This document shows positions 16,831-26,839 of a stretch of DNA of 61,744 bases, in pieces (within the stretch, counting starts at the first letter, position 1; the number at the start of each line of letters is the position of its first letter). The notes below the pieces were generated by a model. That model saw nothing but the letters and a program-made list of their open reading frames with translations, did not search any database and was not told the DNA's origin. Origin of the DNA: an uncultured Bacilli bacterium (GTDB lineage Bacteria > Bacillota_I > Bacilli_A > RF39 > UBA660); the NCBI GenBank assembly GCA_944332295.1, contig CALVJR010000005.1, positions 1 to 61,744 of the forward strand, written 5' to 3'. The translations under genes and the position numbers were made by a program.

Positions 16831-16859
16831 AGTATATCATAATAAAAAAAAAGACACAA
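16831..16859 (-). promoter_or_regulatory. Promoter of the 197-aa gene
   Basis: TTGTGT (16859-16854), 17 bases and TATACT (16836-16831) on the minus strand. The -35 lies in the stem of the rplQ terminator. Confidence 0.6.
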
Positions 16860-16868
16860 CTGTGTCTT
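16851..16868 (-). terminator. Terminator of the S10-spc-alpha operon after rplQ
   Basis: Stem AAGACAC/GTGTCTT with loop AGTT on the minus strand, then nine T. The rplQ stop codon is part of the stem. Confidence 0.85.
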
Positions 16869-17268
16869 ACTTTTCTTCTGCTTCTTTCTTCTTAGCTTTT
16901 TCTTTAGCAGGTTTTTCTTCTGGTTTAGCTTCATCTACTAATTTTAAAATTACCATTAATGAATTATCTCCGCGACGTTCAGATAATTTTAAAATTTGAG
17001 TATATCCACCATTTCTGTTTTCATAACGTTTTGCTAAATCATGGAAAATTTTATCCACAACTTTTTTATCATTATGTAAGAATGCTAAAGCTTTACGACG
17101 AGAAACTAAATCACCTTTTTTACCATAAGTAATCATTTTTTCAACAAACTTACGAACTTCTTTTGCTCTAGTTTCTGTAGTAGTAATACTTTCGTTAATT
17201 ACTACTTGTTTAGTCATAGTAGCTAGCATGCTTCTTCTATGTTTGTTATCTACACCTAATTTTCTCAT
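16867..17268 (-). CDS. rplQ: 50S ribosomal protein L17
   Basis: Large-subunit protein near the exit tunnel. The first 112 residues are a normal L17, with [21 protein letters not shown] at the start and the [14 protein letters not shown] end. A Lys/Glu/Ala-rich tail of about 20 residues ([17 protein letters not shown]) is added; such tails are variable and probably disordered. Last gene of the alpha operon, 20 bases after rpoA. Confidence 0.97.
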   Translation of the reverse strand: MRKLGVDNKHRRSMLATMTKQVVINESITTTETRAKEVRKFVEKMITYGKKGDLVSRRKALAFLHNDKKVVDKIFHDLAKRYENRNGGYTQILKLSERRGDNSLMVILKLVDEAKPEEKPAKEKAKKKEAEEK

Positions 17269-17288
17269 AGTTATTTCCTCCTTATATA

Positions 17289-18239
17289 TTAGTCATCATC
17301 ACGTAATACTAGACCCATATCTCTAATTTTGTCTAATACTTCTTTTAGTGATTTTTTACCTAGATTACGTATTTTCATCATGTCTGATTCACTCTTATTA
17401 ACAAGATCTTGTAATGTATGAATTCCAGCTCTCTTTAAGCAGTTATATGCTCTTACAGAGAAATCTAAATCTTCAATAGATGTCTCTAGTGCTTTTACTT
17501 TTGGATCTTCTGTTTTTTCAATCATCATTCCACTTACATCTGCAATTGATGACAAATCAGTTAAAATTGTGAAATGTTCAATTAAAATTCTAGAAGCTAA
17601 AGCAATTGCTTCTTCTGGTTTGATTGAACCGTTTGTCCATACGTCTAAAATTAATTTATCATAACTTTCATCTTGTCCAACACGAGCACTTGCAACTTCA
17701 TATGATACTCTTTCAATAGGAGAATATAATGAGTCAATAGCAATAACTCCTGCTTTTTTAATTTCATGAATTTTCTTGTTGTCTTCACTTCTTACATATC
17801 CACGACCATTTGTTACAGTCATTTCCATGTTTAGAGTTGCTCCTTTTGATAATGTAGCGATAACTTTATCTTTGTTAATTACTTCGATATCAGCATCGTG
17901 TTCAATATCTCCAGCAGTAATTTCTCCTTCTTTACTAGTATTGATACGTACTACTTTTGGTTCATTTGAATGGTTTTTAAATACGATTCCTTTTAAATTT
18001 AAAATAATCGTTGTAACATCCTCATAAACTCCTTCGATTGTTTGGAATTCATGTAGAACACCATCTATTTTAATACTACTAATAGCACTTCCTGGAAGAG
18101 ATGATAACATTACTCTTCTTAATGCGTTACCAATTGTAGTTCCGAATCCTCTTTCTAATGGTTCTAATTCAAATCTACCATAGAAATTGCTTTCTACAGA
18201 ATCTGTTATTTTGTAAATTGGTTTTTCAAATTGTAACAT
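17289..18239 (-). CDS. rpoA: DNA-directed RNA polymerase subunit alpha
   Basis: Scaffolds assembly of RNA polymerase and contacts UP elements and activators. At 316 residues it has the usual length. The N-terminal dimerisation domain has the [22 protein letters not shown] segment (about 29-50). The C-terminal domain (about 250-310) has the helix-hairpin-helix region [20 protein letters not shown] and [12 protein letters not shown]. It sits between rpsK and rplQ, the standard place. Confidence 0.99.
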   Translation of the reverse strand: MLQFEKPIYKITDSVESNFYGRFELEPLERGFGTTIGNALRRVMLSSLPGSAISSIKIDGVLHEFQTIEGVYEDVTTIILNLKGIVFKNHSNEPKVVRINTSKEGEITAGDIEHDADIEVINKDKVIATLSKGATLNMEMTVTNGRGYVRSEDNKKIHEIKKAGVIAIDSLYSPIERVSYEVASARVGQDESYDKLILDVWTNGSIKPEEAIALASRILIEHFTILTDLSSIADVSGMMIEKTEDPKVKALETSIEDLDFSVRAYNCLKRAGIHTLQDLVNKSESDMMKIRNLGKKSLKEVLDKIRDMGLVLRDDD

Positions 18240-18264
18240 GAAACTAACCTCCCTTATTCATTAA

Positions 18265-18648
18265 TTATACACGTGGACGTTTTGGTGGACGACATCCATT
18301 GTGTGGTATTGGTGTAACATCAACGATTGTTGTTACTTCTAATCCAGCAGTTTGAAGTGAACGAATTGCTGTTTCTCTACCTGGACCTAAACCTTTAACG
18401 CGTACTTCTACTTTACGCATTCCCATATCATATGCTGCTTTACCTGCAGCTTCTGCTGCCATTCCTGCAGCGAATGGTGTTGATTTCTTACTACCTTTAA
18501 ATCCGATAGCACCAGCTGATGCCCAGCTAATTACGTTACCATCCTTATCTGTGATTGTAGTAATTGTATTGTTGAATGTTGAATGAATATGTGCAATACC
18601 TTCTGGAACATTCTTTTTTACTTTTCTTTTTCTTGTCTTGTATGCCAT
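18265..18648 (-). CDS. rpsK: 30S ribosomal protein S11
   Basis: Platform protein of the small subunit that contacts the E-site region. The 127 residues are full length, with [10 protein letters not shown], the [18 protein letters not shown] core, GLGPGRE and the C-terminal [13 protein letters not shown]. It lies between rpsM and rpoA in the alpha operon, with a GGAGG ribosome site. Confidence 0.98.
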   Translation of the reverse strand: MAYKTRKRKVKKNVPEGIAHIHSTFNNTITTITDKDGNVISWASAGAIGFKGSKKSTPFAAGMAAEAAGKAAYDMGMRKVEVRVKGLGPGRETAIRSLQTAGLEVTTIVDVTPIPHNGCRPPKRPRV

Positions 18649-18688
18649 GAGTTTACCTCCTTCAAAAATTATCCTTGTTAATTTCTAA

Positions 18689-19057
18689 CTAAACTTTCTT
18701 CTTGTTTGCTACTACTTTTCCTTTACCTTTACGAGTACGAGCATTGCGGTTTGTTCTTTGTCCTCTTACAGGTAATCCTTTTTTATGGCGACTTCCTTGA
18801 TAAGAATTGATTTCCATTTTTGTCTTGATGTTCATACTTACTTCACGACGAAGATCACCTTCAGTTAAATGTTTATTAATTTCATCACGAATTTTAACTA
18901 AGTCTTCTTGTGAAAGATCTTTTGTTTTTGTTGTTGGATCAATATTTACTGCTTTTAAAATTTGTTTAGCTAAACTTTGTCCAATACCATAAATATAAGT
19001 TAATGAAATGCAAATGTGTTTATCATTTGGAATATCTACACCTTTAATACGTGCCAT
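18689..19057 (-). CDS. rpsM: 30S ribosomal protein S13
   Basis: Head protein of the small subunit that contacts 5S/L5 bridges and P-site tRNA. It has 122 residues. The start [12 protein letters not shown], the helix-hairpin segment [14 protein letters not shown] and the basic C-terminal tail [14 protein letters not shown] are present. Follows rpmJ by 20 bases. Confidence 0.98.
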   Translation of the reverse strand: MARIKGVDIPNDKHICISLTYIYGIGQSLAKQILKAVNIDPTTKTKDLSQEDLVKIRDEINKHLTEGDLRREVSMNIKTKMEINSYQGSRHKKGLPVRGQRTNRNARTRKGKGKVVANKKKV

Positions 19058-19077
19058 TTAATACACCTCCTAAAAAA

Positions 19078-19191
19078 TTATCCTTGTTTTTGCTTATGCT
19101 TTGGATTTTCACAGATTATTCTTACTGTACCTTTACGTTTTACAACTTTGCATTTTTCGCAAATTGGTTTTACTGATGCTTTAACTTTCAT
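19078..19191 (-). CDS. rpmJ: 50S ribosomal protein L36
   Basis: Short gene of 37 residues, starting [15 protein letters not shown] and ending KHKQKQG. The zinc-binding set is complete (Cys11, Cys14, Cys27 and His32), so this is the zinc form. It lies between infA and rpsM, the standard order in Bacillota, with GGAGG seven bases before the ATG. Confidence 0.97.
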   Translation of the reverse strand: MKVKASVKPICEKCKVVKRKGTVRIICENPKHKQKQG

Positions 19192-19205
19192 TTTTATCCC
19201 TCCTA

Positions 19206-19421
19206 TTATTTACGATAGGTTATACGCCCACGTGTTAAATCATAAGGTGAAAGTTCTATCATTACGGTATCTCCTGCTAAGATACGAATATAGTTCATTC
19301 GTATTTTACCAGAAACGTGAGCTTCCACAATGTGTCCATTTTCTAGTTGAACTTTGAATTTCCCACCTGGGATAATTTCAAGAACTTTACCTTCAATTTC
19401 AATTGTATCTTCTTTGGCCAT
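19206..19421 (-). CDS. infA: Translation initiation factor IF-1
   Basis: A single S1/OB domain of 71 residues that binds the ribosomal A site during initiation. I start it at ATG 19421 ([13 protein letters not shown], the family start), ten bases after GGAG. A GTG at 19430 overlaps the map stop codon (GTGA) but leaves no room for a ribosome site. The ETHGXVVEALPN-type region and the RGRITYRK end are normal. Confidence 0.97.
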   Translation of the reverse strand: MAKEDTIEIEGKVLEIIPGGKFKVQLENGHIVEAHVSGKIRMNYIRILAGDTVMIELSPYDLTRGRITYRK

Positions 19422-19426
19422 CTTTA

Positions 19427-20173
19427 TCACTCTCCTGTTAAGATTTGATATCCATCTTTTGTTACTACAACTGTATGTTCAAAATGAGCAGATAAGCTTC
19501 CATCTTGAGTATCTACAGTCCAATCATTATCATGTAAGAACACTTTAGGACTACCTAAGGTTAACATTGGCTCTACCGCAATTACCATTCCTTCTTTTAA
19601 TTTAGGTCCGGTATTAGGTATTCCATAATTTGGTACTTCCGGATCTTCATGCACAGAAGTTCCTACTCCATGACCACATAATTCTCTTACAACACCTAGG
19701 TTATGTTTTCGGGCGTACTGTTCAATTGCATAACCAATGTCTCCTATTCTGTTACCTGGCTTTACTTGTTCTAGGCCTACAAATAGAGATTTCTCAGTGT
19801 CTTCTAGTAACTGTTTTGTTTTGTCATCTACTTCTCCTACGATGTAAGTCCAAGCAGAATCTCCATGGTATCCTTTGAAACATGCTCCAATATCAATAGA
19901 AATAATGTCACCATTTTTTAGTTTTCTATCACTTGGAAACCCATGAACTACTTCTGAATTGATACTTGTGCATAGTGTAGATGGGAAACCCTCGTATCCT
20001 TTAAAAGAAGGAGTAGCATCATGACTTCTAATAAAGTCTTCTGCTAACTTATCTAACTCTTTGGTTGTAATTCCTTCTTTTATAAATGGTTTTAGATACT
20101 GATGAGTTTGATATACGATATTACCAGCTATTTTTAATAATTCAATTTCTCTTTCGCTTTTAATTGTTATCAT
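19427..20173 (-). CDS. map: Methionine aminopeptidase, type I
   Basis: Removes the initiator methionine from nascent proteins. All five metal ligands are visible: two Asp in [17 protein letters not shown], His in [13 protein letters not shown], Glu in VIAVEPML and Glu in HFEHTVVV. At 248 residues it is a bare catalytic domain without the N-terminal zinc extension. Its ATG overlaps the adk stop codon by one base, and it ends in TGA, which argues for the standard code. Confidence 0.98.
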   Translation of the reverse strand: MITIKSEREIELLKIAGNIVYQTHQYLKPFIKEGITTKELDKLAEDFIRSHDATPSFKGYEGFPSTLCTSINSEVVHGFPSDRKLKNGDIISIDIGACFKGYHGDSAWTYIVGEVDDKTKQLLEDTEKSLFVGLEQVKPGNRIGDIGYAIEQYARKHNLGVVRELCGHGVGTSVHEDPEVPNYGIPNTGPKLKEGMVIAVEPMLTLGSPKVFLHDNDWTVDTQDGSLSAHFEHTVVVTKDGYQILTGE

Positions 20174-20856
20174 TATTTATCATCTCCGCTATTTGAATTA
20201 TCTTTCTCACTGATAATTTTGTCTACTTGTTTAAAAACATTTTCGATTGTATCATTTCCGTTAACCTCTTTTAAAACACCTTGTTTTTTATAGTGCTCGA
20301 TAATTGGTTCGGTTTTTTCTTGATACATTTTATATCTAGTTTGGAAAGCTTCTAAGTTATCGTCATTTCTTTGATATAATTTTCCACCACAGATATCACA
20401 GACAGATTCTTGTGCTGGTGCACTAGATTCTTCATTGATATTATAAACTGCATGACAGTCTTCACATACTCTTCTGCCTGTTATTCTTCTTTCTAATGTT
20501 TTTTCATCGATTACAATTGAAATTACATTTCCTACTTCATATCCTAATTTCTTTAGGATGTTATCATATTCAACTGCTTGCTCTAGACTTCTTGGAAAAC
20601 CGTCAATAATGTACCCATTTTCACAGTCCTTTTCTCCTAGCCTTTTTTCAATTAGTTGATATGTAATTTCATCTTTTACTAATTTACCACTTGCTAGTGT
20701 TTCAGCAACATAATTTCCCACTTCACTATCTTCTTTAGCAATTTCTCTTAGAATGTCACCTGTAGAGATATGTGGAATGTGATATTTCGCAACAACTAGC
20801 TCTGCTTGTGTTCCTTTACCAGCAGCAGGTGGTGCTATAAACATAATATTTTTCAT
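20173..20856 (-). CDS. adk: Adenylate kinase
   Basis: Interconverts ATP plus AMP and two ADP. The 227 residues include a long lid with four cysteines (CEDC and CDIC, about 126-155), the structural zinc site typical of Gram-positive enzymes. The P-loop is unusual: APPAAGKGT where most enzymes have GPPGAGKGT, with both early glycines changed to Ala. The lid Arg residues and DGFPRSLEQA are intact, so it is likely active. Three-base gap after secY. Confidence 0.97.
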   Translation of the reverse strand: MKNIMFIAPPAAGKGTQAELVVAKYHIPHISTGDILREIAKEDSEVGNYVAETLASGKLVKDEITYQLIEKRLGEKDCENGYIIDGFPRSLEQAVEYDNILKKLGYEVGNVISIVIDEKTLERRITGRRVCEDCHAVYNINEESSAPAQESVCDICGGKLYQRNDDNLEAFQTRYKMYQEKTEPIIEHYKKQGVLKEVNGNDTIENVFKQVDKIISEKDNSNSGDDK

Positions 20857-20858
20857 TT

Positions 20859-22133
20859 TTACCTTCTACTATATCCTCTCTTATAACTTCTGGTCAAAAT
20901 ACTTCCTTCCAATTGTTTATAAGTCTCAAGTGCTACACCTACTACGATTAATAATCCGGTACCACCAATGGATACACTAGTAGGTAAGCTTGTTAATTTA
21001 GAAAATAGAATTGGTAATCCAGCAATTACTACTAGGAAGGTTGCTCCTAAGATAGTAAGTCTTGATAATATTTTGCTTACATATTTTTTGGTATCTTCTC
21101 CAGGTCTGATTCCAGGAATATACCCTCCATTTTCTTGTAAGTTCTTTGCAAATTCTTCTGGCTTTACTTGAATAAATGTATAGAAATATGCAAAGAAGAA
21201 AATTAATACTACATATATTAGGAATCCTACTGGAGTTGTATACGTTAAATATTTTTCTACAACTAAAGTAAATGTTTCGTTTTTAATTACTTGTGCTAAA
21301 ATTCCAGGGATTGCAAGCAAACTTGATGCAAATATTACTGGAACTACACCAGCTGTGTTAATTTTAATTGGCATAAAGCTTTGAGCTGAAGCACCATATG
21401 CACTTGTTGATTTATTAGCGTATTGGATTGGTATTCTTCGTTCAGATTCTTGAACAAAAATCATGCCTATGACTATTGCAAAGTATACTATTACAAAAAG
21501 AATAAACTTAATAATTCCTAAAGTAATTACTTGTGCTGTTCCATCAAAAGCAATTAAACCAGTGAAGGCATCAATAAACATTTGAGGTAATGTTGCAATG
21601 ATACCAGCCATAATAATCAGACTGATTCCATTTCCTATTCCTTTTTGTGTTATTTGATCACCTAACCATAGCAAGAATGCAGTACCTGCTGTTAACACAG
21701 TTGCAATATAAAGATACTCTACTACATCTCCTGATTTTCCAATAAATGCAAATGAGAATGCATATCCTTCGATAAACGCAAAGATTATACCTACATATCT
21801 AGTAATTTGATTTAATTTACGTCTTCCTGTTGCTCCTTGTTTACTTAGTTCTGTAAAGTATGGAATGATATCCATTTGTAATAATTGCATAATGATGGAT
21901 GCCGTAATGTATGGCATAACACCTAATGCAAATATTGAGAAGTTTTTTAACGCTCCACCACCAAGTGTGTTTATTAATTCTAAGAAGCCTAAACTGCTAG
22001 TTAAATCTTCTGTTCCAGGAACTCGAATTGAAATACCCAATATGAAGATCATTAGTGCCGCAAGAGTAAAGTAAATACGATGACGTAAGTCTTTATTCGT
22101 TGAGGTAAATAATTGCTTCATAGTTTTGAACAT
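20859..22133 (-). CDS. secY: Protein translocase subunit SecY
   Basis: Forms the Sec protein-conducting channel. The 424 residues hold ten hydrophobic segments. The plug and lateral-gate regions look normal, and the cytoplasmic loops carry the expected ERRIPIQYANKS and VKPEEFAKNLQENGGYIPGIRPG. Placed between rplO and adk as in other Bacillota, one base after rplO. Confidence 0.98.
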   Translation of the reverse strand: MFKTMKQLFTSTNKDLRHRIYFTLAALMIFILGISIRVPGTEDLTSSLGFLELINTLGGGALKNFSIFALGVMPYITASIIMQLLQMDIIPYFTELSKQGATGRRKLNQITRYVGIIFAFIEGYAFSFAFIGKSGDVVEYLYIATVLTAGTAFLLWLGDQITQKGIGNGISLIIMAGIIATLPQMFIDAFTGLIAFDGTAQVITLGIIKFILFVIVYFAIVIGMIFVQESERRIPIQYANKSTSAYGASAQSFMPIKINTAGVVPVIFASSLLAIPGILAQVIKNETFTLVVEKYLTYTTPVGFLIYVVLIFFFAYFYTFIQVKPEEFAKNLQENGGYIPGIRPGEDTKKYVSKILSRLTILGATFLVVIAGLPILFSKLTSLPTSVSIGGTGLLIVVGVALETYKQLEGSILTRSYKRGYSRR

Positions 22134-22134
22134 A

Positions 22135-22578
22135 CTAGATCACCTCAGCTTTGCTTCCTGACTCTTTGATCTTTTCTAGAGCTGTTTTTGAAAATTTATT
22201 TGCTTGAATTGTAAGCTTACGCTCTAATTTTCCATTTCCTAAAATTTTTAGTCCATCTAAACCTTTTTTAATAATTCCTTTATCTTTTAGTAATGCAGGT
22301 GTTACTACAGTACCATCTTCAAATACATTTAATTCTTCTACATTAATTGTTGCATATGTTGTTTTAAATAATGCATTTTTGAAACCTCTTTTTGGAAGTC
22401 TTCTATATAATGGTAATTGTCCACCTTCAAATACTGGATTGATACTACCACCACTACGTGCTTTTTGTCCTTTTTGTCCGCGTCCACTTGTTTTACCAAG
22501 ACCACTACCTGGACCGCGTCCTACACGTTTTCTTGCATGAGTAGCACCGATATTTTTCTCTAATTCATGTAATTTCAT
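22135..22578 (-). CDS. rplO: 50S ribosomal protein L15
   Basis: Late-assembly large-subunit protein. It has 147 residues with the long basic, glycine-rich N-terminal extension ([21 protein letters not shown]) and [17 protein letters not shown]. Its ATG overlaps the rpsE stop codon by one base. The rpmD (L30) gene often found between rpsE and rplO is absent. Confidence 0.98.
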   Translation of the reverse strand: MKLHELEKNIGATHARKRVGRGPGSGLGKTSGRGQKGQKARSGGSINPVFEGGQLPLYRRLPKRGFKNALFKTTYATINVEELNVFEDGTVVTPALLKDKGIIKKGLDGLKILGNGKLERKLTIQANKFSKTALEKIKESGSKAEVI

Positions 22579-23087
22579 TATCCTAATATCTCCTCTACTG
22601 TTTTACCACGAAGTGCTGCTACTTGTTCAACTGTTTTCATTGCTTTTAATGCGTTTAATGCAGCAGTTGCAGTATTAATTTTAGTTCTTGCTCCTAGTGA
22701 TTTAGAGACAACATCACGAATTCCTGCTAATTCTAAGATAGCACGAACAGATCCACCAGCGATGATACCAGTACCAGCTGGAGCAGGTTTAATAATTACT
22801 CTAGCAGCACCACTTGTTCCTATCATTTCATGAGCTACTGTTCTGCCTTCAATTAGAGGTATTGTGATCATTTTTTTGTTTGCATCTTGAATTGCTTTCT
22901 TTATTGCATCAGGTACTTCATTTGCTTTTCCAATACCTAATCCAACTTTACCTTTACGGTCACCTACAACGACAGTTGCTGAATATCTTCTACGACGTCC
23001 ACCCTTAGTAACTTTTACTACGCTTTTAACATCGATTACTAATTCTTCTAACAACTTTTCTCTAGGTTCGCCTGTCTTTCTTTGCAT
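22578..23087 (-). CDS. rpsE: 30S ribosomal protein S5
   Basis: Small-subunit protein of the decoding centre that affects accuracy. It has 169 residues, with the double-stranded-RNA-binding N-terminal part ([21 protein letters not shown]) and the [14 protein letters not shown] loop. 12 bases after rplR. Confidence 0.98.
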   Translation of the reverse strand: MQRKTGEPREKLLEELVIDVKSVVKVTKGGRRRRYSATVVVGDRKGKVGLGIGKANEVPDAIKKAIQDANKKMITIPLIEGRTVAHEMIGTSGAARVIIKPAPAGTGIIAGGSVRAILELAGIRDVVSKSLGARTKINTATAALNALKAMKTVEQVAALRGKTVEEILG

Positions 23088-23099
23088 AATACCCTCCTA

Positions 23100-23462
23100 T
23101 TAGAATTCTAATCCATTTTCACGTGCAGCTTCTGCTAAAGCTTTTACACGTCCATGATAAAGGTATCCTCCTCTATCAAATACCACTTTTGTAATTTTTG
23201 CTTTTGTTGCTTTTTCAGCAATCGCCTTACCAACAACTTTAGCTGCTTCAACATTACTTCCGTTTTTGATATTTAAATCTTTGTCTAATGAGGAAGCAGA
23301 TACAAGAGTAGTTCTAGTTTCATCATCGATAATTTGTGCATAAATTCCAGTATTAGAACGGAATACGCATAATCTAGGTACTGCGCTTGTTCCCATTAAG
23401 TTTTTACGAATTCTTTCATGACGAACTTCACGCATACTGTTACGAGATTCTTTCTTTATCAT
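23100..23462 (-). CDS. rplR: 50S ribosomal protein L18
   Basis: Binds 5S rRNA and attaches it to the large subunit. It has 120 residues, with a basic N-terminal tail, the [17 protein letters not shown] strand region and the [25 protein letters not shown] end, all typical. In spc-operon order between rplF and rpsE. Confidence 0.98.
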   Translation of the reverse strand: MIKKESRNSMREVRHERIRKNLMGTSAVPRLCVFRSNTGIYAQIIDDETRTTLVSASSLDKDLNIKNGSNVEAAKVVGKAIAEKATKAKITKVVFDRGGYLYHGRVKALAEAARENGLEF

Positions 23463-23487
23463 AATTTGATTTCTCCTTTCCTACTTA

Positions 23488-24018
23488 TTAAGCAGCTTTC
23501 TTTCCTTCTTTACGACGAACATGTTCATCTTTGTAACGAATACCTTTACCTTTATATGGTTCAGGTGGTCTTACTTTTCTTACGTTAGCAGCGAATTCTC
23601 CGACTAATACTTTATCAATACCCTTGATAGTGATTTCAGTATTTCCGTTAGCTTCTACTGTTAATCCTTCTGGTACTTCCATCTCTACTGGATGAGAATA
23701 ACCAGCACTGATTACTAATTTTTTACCTTGAACATTGAAACGATATCCAACACCGATAATCTCTAATCCTTTTTCAAAGCCTTTTGTAACACCTTCGATC
23801 ATGTTATGAATTAAAGCATTCATTGTACCGTGCATTGCTTTTGCATTTTCGTTTTTACGTTCTAAAGTAATTTTATTATCTTCTTGCTTCATAGTAATAT
23901 CTTTTAACATTACTTGAGATAAAGTTCCTTTTGGTCCAGTTACTGTTACTGTATTATTTTCTTCTTTTACTGTAACTCCTTCAGGAACAATAATTGTACG
24001 ATTTCCTATACGGCTCAT
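23488..24018 (-). CDS. rplF: 50S ribosomal protein L6
   Basis: Large-subunit protein near the factor-binding site. The 176 residues form two repeated alpha/beta domains; the C-terminal [15 protein letters not shown] signature is intact. Spc-operon position, 25 bases after rpsH. Confidence 0.98.
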   Translation of the reverse strand: MSRIGNRTIIVPEGVTVKEENNTVTVTGPKGTLSQVMLKDITMKQEDNKITLERKNENAKAMHGTMNALIHNMIEGVTKGFEKGLEIIGVGYRFNVQGKKLVISAGYSHPVEMEVPEGLTVEANGNTEITIKGIDKVLVGEFAANVRKVRPPEPYKGKGIRYKDEHVRRKEGKKAA

Positions 24019-24044
24019 CTTGACACCTCCTTATATTTTCTTTA

Positions 24045-24443
24045 TTACCAAATATAAGCTAGAACTTCCCCACCTATATTTTCTTTACGTGCTTCTTTAT
24101 CAGTCATAATTCCTTTAGATGTAGAAAGGATAGCGATTCCTAATCCATTTAATACTCTTGGAATTTCGTTACTGTTTACATATACACGAAGTCCTGGTTT
24201 AGAAATTCTCTTTAGCCCTGTTATAACTCTTTCTTTCTTGTTATATTTTAAAGTTAAAAGAATTTTTCCTTGAGCGTCTTCTTTTACAACTTTATAATCT
24301 TTAATAAATCCTTCATCTTTTAAAATTCTTGCAATTTCTTCTTTCATTTTTGATGCAGGAACTTCAACTTCTTCATAGCGCATTTGGTTAGCGTTACGAA
24401 TACGAGTTAACATATCTGCAATTGTATCTGTTACTACTGCCAT
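24045..24443 (-). CDS. rpsH: 30S ribosomal protein S8
   Basis: Binds the central domain of 16S rRNA and in many bacteria represses the spc operon. 132 residues, with [14 protein letters not shown] at the start and the [21 protein letters not shown]-binding segment at the end. Follows rpsZ. Confidence 0.98.
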   Translation of the reverse strand: MAVVTDTIADMLTRIRNANQMRYEEVEVPASKMKEEIARILKDEGFIKDYKVVKEDAQGKILLTLKYNKKERVITGLKRISKPGLRVYVNSNEIPRVLNGLGIAILSTSKGIMTDKEARKENIGGEVLAYIW

Positions 24444-24462
24444 TTTATATCCTCCTTTCCAA

Positions 24463-24648
24463 TTACCAACTTGATTTTTTAAGTCCTGGTATTTGTCCTT
24501 TATAAGCTAATTCACGGAAGCAAATACGGCAGATTCCGAATTTACTCATAACTGCGTGAGGTCTACCACAACGAGCACATCTAGTATATTCACGTACTTT
24601 ATATTTTTGTGGTCTATTAGCTTTTACTATCATACTTTTCTTTGCCAT
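24463..24648 (-). CDS. rpsZ: 30S ribosomal protein S14, zinc type
   Basis: The 61-residue short form of S14 with two CxxC pairs (CARC and CRIC) that bind zinc. The paralogous long zinc-free form used under zinc limitation is not in this window. Located between rplE and rpsH, as usual. Confidence 0.98.
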   Translation of the reverse strand: MAKKSMIVKANRPQKYKVREYTRCARCGRPHAVMSKFGICRICFRELAYKGQIPGLKKSSW

Positions 24649-24663
24649 AATATTCCTCCCATT

Positions 24664-25203
24664 TTACTTTCTAAAAGGAATTCCAAGTCCATTTAATAAA
24701 TCGAATGATTCTTCATTAGTTTTTGCTGTTGTTACAAATACGATATCCATTCCACGTACTTTTACAACATCATCATAATCAATTTCTGAAAAGATTAATT
24801 GTTCTTTAATTCCTAATGTATAGTTTCCTCTACCATCGAATGCTTTAGGACTAACTCCACGGAAGTCTCTAACACTTGGTAGTGCGATTGCAATTAGTTT
24901 ATCCATAAAGTTATACATGTTTTCTCCACGTAATGTAACTTTACATCCAATTGCATGTCCTTCTCTTAATTTGAATCCAGCTATTGATTTTTTAGCACGT
25001 GTTACTACTGGTTTTTGTCCAGAGATTTTTGCTAAGTCAGCAACTGCTGCATCAATTAATTTTGAGTTAGATGTAGCATCTCCCACACCGATATTAATAA
25101 CAATCTTTTCTAACTTTGGAACTTCCATAATTGATTTATAATTATATTTTTCTTGTAAACTTGGAACAACTTCATTTAAGTATTTCTCTTTTAGGCGGTT
25201 CAT
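24664..25203 (-). CDS. rplE: 50S ribosomal protein L5
   Basis: Binds 5S rRNA and forms the bridge to S13. It has 179 residues with [34 protein letters not shown] and the [13 protein letters not shown] end. Spc-operon position, 17 bases after rplX. Confidence 0.98.
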   Translation of the reverse strand: MNRLKEKYLNEVVPSLQEKYNYKSIMEVPKLEKIVINIGVGDATSNSKLIDAAVADLAKISGQKPVVTRAKKSIAGFKLREGHAIGCKVTLRGENMYNFMDKLIAIALPSVRDFRGVSPKAFDGRGNYTLGIKEQLIFSEIDYDDVVKVRGMDIVFVTTAKTNEESFDLLNGLGIPFRK

Positions 25204-25220
25204 AGTTACCCTCCTTCCAA

Positions 25221-25532
25221 TTAATCAAGCTTCTCGTTTGATTTTTTTGTAATTCTTATTTTTTTACCTGTTTTTGTATCTGTTGTATGTCCGATTCTAG
25301 TTCCTTTTTTTGTCTTAGGATCAACGATCATAACATTTGATGCATGAATTGGTCTTTCTACTTCAATAATTCCACCAGATTCATTAGCTGTAGGTTTTTG
25401 ATGTTTTTTTACTACGTTCACACCCTCAACTACAACTTTGTTTTCGCTTCTTAATGTTTTAATAATTTTTCCTTCTTTACCTTTATCAGAACCAGCGATA
25501 ACTACAACTTTATCTCCTACTTTAAAGTTCAT
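25221..25532 (-). CDS. rplX: 50S ribosomal protein L24
   Basis: Assembly-initiator protein with a KOW motif ([20 protein letters not shown]) at its N-terminus. The 103 residues match the family, and the [15 protein letters not shown] segment is present. Between rplN and rplE. Confidence 0.98.
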   Translation of the reverse strand: MNFKVGDKVVVIAGSDKGKEGKIIKTLRSENKVVVEGVNVVKKHQKPTANESGGIIEVERPIHASNVMIVDPKTKKGTRIGHTTDTKTGKKIRITKKSNEKLD

Positions 25533-25547
25533 AATTTATCCTCCTCA

Positions 25548-25916
25548 TTATAGTACTTCTTTTGCTAAAGAAACAATTTTCATGTAATCTTTATCACGAA
25601 GTTCTCTTGCGACTGGTCCAAAAATACGAGTACCTACTGGACTCTTGTCATCACGAATGATAACACAAGCATTGTCATCGAACTTAATATAACTTCCATC
25701 TTCACGACGAACGCCTTGACGACTACGAACGATAACTGCTTTTACAACTTTTCCTTTTGGTAATGATGAATTAGGAATTGCATTTTTTACTGTTCCTACT
25801 ACTACATCACCAATGTTACCTGTTTTTACTTTGCTTCCGCCAAGTACACGAATTACTAATAATTCACGTGCACCAGTATTGTCTGCAACTTTTAAGCGGC
25901 TTTCTTGTTGTAACAT
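25548..25916 (-). CDS. rplN: 50S ribosomal protein L14
   Basis: Large-subunit protein at the intersubunit face. 122 residues, starting [19 protein letters not shown] and ending [20 protein letters not shown], with no insertions. Between rpsQ and rplX. Confidence 0.98.
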   Translation of the reverse strand: MLQQESRLKVADNTGARELLVIRVLGGSKVKTGNIGDVVVGTVKNAIPNSSLPKGKVVKAVIVRSRQGVRREDGSYIKFDDNACVIIRDDKSPVGTRIFGPVARELRDKDYMKIVSLAKEVL

Positions 25917-25950
25917 AGATTATTCCTCCTTCTTTCCAATCATCTAAGCG

Positions 25951-26211
25951 TTAAATAATAACTGCTTCTTTTACTACTTCTTTTAAATAGAAGTGTTTTG
26001 TTTTTGACATAGGTCTTGTTTCTGCAATACGTACTGTGTCTCCAACTTTAGCGATATTTTTTTCATCATGTACACTATATTTCTTAGAGCTTTTTACTCT
26101 TTTGTGATATAACGGATGGTTTTTATGAGTTTCAACTAAAACGCTTATTGTCTTATCATTAGTTGCGCTAACTACTTTTCCAACTAATTCTCTTTCAATT
26201 TTCTTTTCCAT
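25951..26211 (-). CDS. rpsQ: 30S ribosomal protein S17
   Basis: Primary 16S rRNA-binding OB-fold protein, 86 residues. The segments [30 protein letters not shown] and the RPMSKTKHF end are diagnostic. Follows rpmC by 11 bases. Confidence 0.98.
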   Translation of the reverse strand: MEKKIERELVGKVVSATNDKTISVLVETHKNHPLYHKRVKSSKKYSVHDEKNIAKVGDTVRIAETRPMSKTKHFYLKEVVKEAVII

Positions 26212-26222
26212 TATACAACCTC

Positions 26223-26417
26223 CTATTCGTTACTTTCACGTTCTTTTAGAACAGTTTTCATTCTTGCAACGGTGTGTCTTAAATCTCTAATTCTAGAAGG
26301 TTTTTCAAGGTTTCCAGTCGCTTGTTGGAAACGTAAGTTAAATAGTTCTTGTTTTGCTTCGAATAATTTTGTATTAATTTCTTCAGTTGTTAATTCTCTA
26401 ATCTCTTTAACCTTCAT
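26223..26417 (-). CDS. rpmC: 50S ribosomal protein L29
   Basis: Two-helix protein at the tunnel exit, where signal recognition particle docks. I start it at ATG 26417 ([10 protein letters not shown]), giving 64 residues as usual; this overlaps the end of rplP by 11 bases. The [22 protein letters not shown] signature is intact. Confidence 0.96.
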   Translation of the reverse strand: MKVKEIRELTTEEINTKLFEAKQELFNLRFQQATGNLEKPSRIRDLRHTVARMKTVLKERESNE

Positions 26418-26838
26418 TATTTTCACCACCATTTTCTTTCATTACAAATTTTGTTGCTATTGGTAATTTGTGAGATGCTAAACGTAATGCCTCACGTGCT
26501 ACTTCTTCAGTAACTCCTGAAATTTCGAAAAGGATTTTTCCTTCTTTTACAACAGCAACCCATCCTTCAACGTTACCTTTACCTTTACCTTGTCTTGTAC
26601 CAATTGGTTTTCTAGTAAGTGGCATATGAGGGAATACGTTGATCCAAACTTTACCACCACGTTTCATGTAACGAGTCATAGCAATACGAGCAGCTTCGAT
26701 TTGGTTTGCTGTAATCCAAGCTCCTTCTTTTGCTTGAAGACCATATTCTCCGAAACTTAATGTTCTATTTCCACGTGATCTTCCTTCGTAAGGTAATCTA
26801 TGAACACGACGATATTTTGTTCTTGACGGTATTAACAT
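26407..26838 (-). CDS. rplP: 50S ribosomal protein L16
   Basis: Organises the A-site tRNA region of the large subunit. 143 residues, starting [11 protein letters not shown] and containing [24 protein letters not shown] few Asn/Gly/Glu-rich residues are added at the C-terminus. One base after rpsC. Confidence 0.98.
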   Translation of the reverse strand: MLIPSRTKYRRVHRLPYEGRSRGNRTLSFGEYGLQAKEGAWITANQIEAARIAMTRYMKRGGKVWINVFPHMPLTRKPIGTRQGKGKGNVEGWVAVVKEGKILFEISGVTEEVAREALRLASHKLPIATKFVMKENGGENNEG

Positions 26839-26839
26839 A

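Noticed and set aside
19428-19430. GTG 19430 as infA start
   Set aside because: It leaves one base between GGAGA and the start; ATG 19421 has proper spacing and the family N-terminus.
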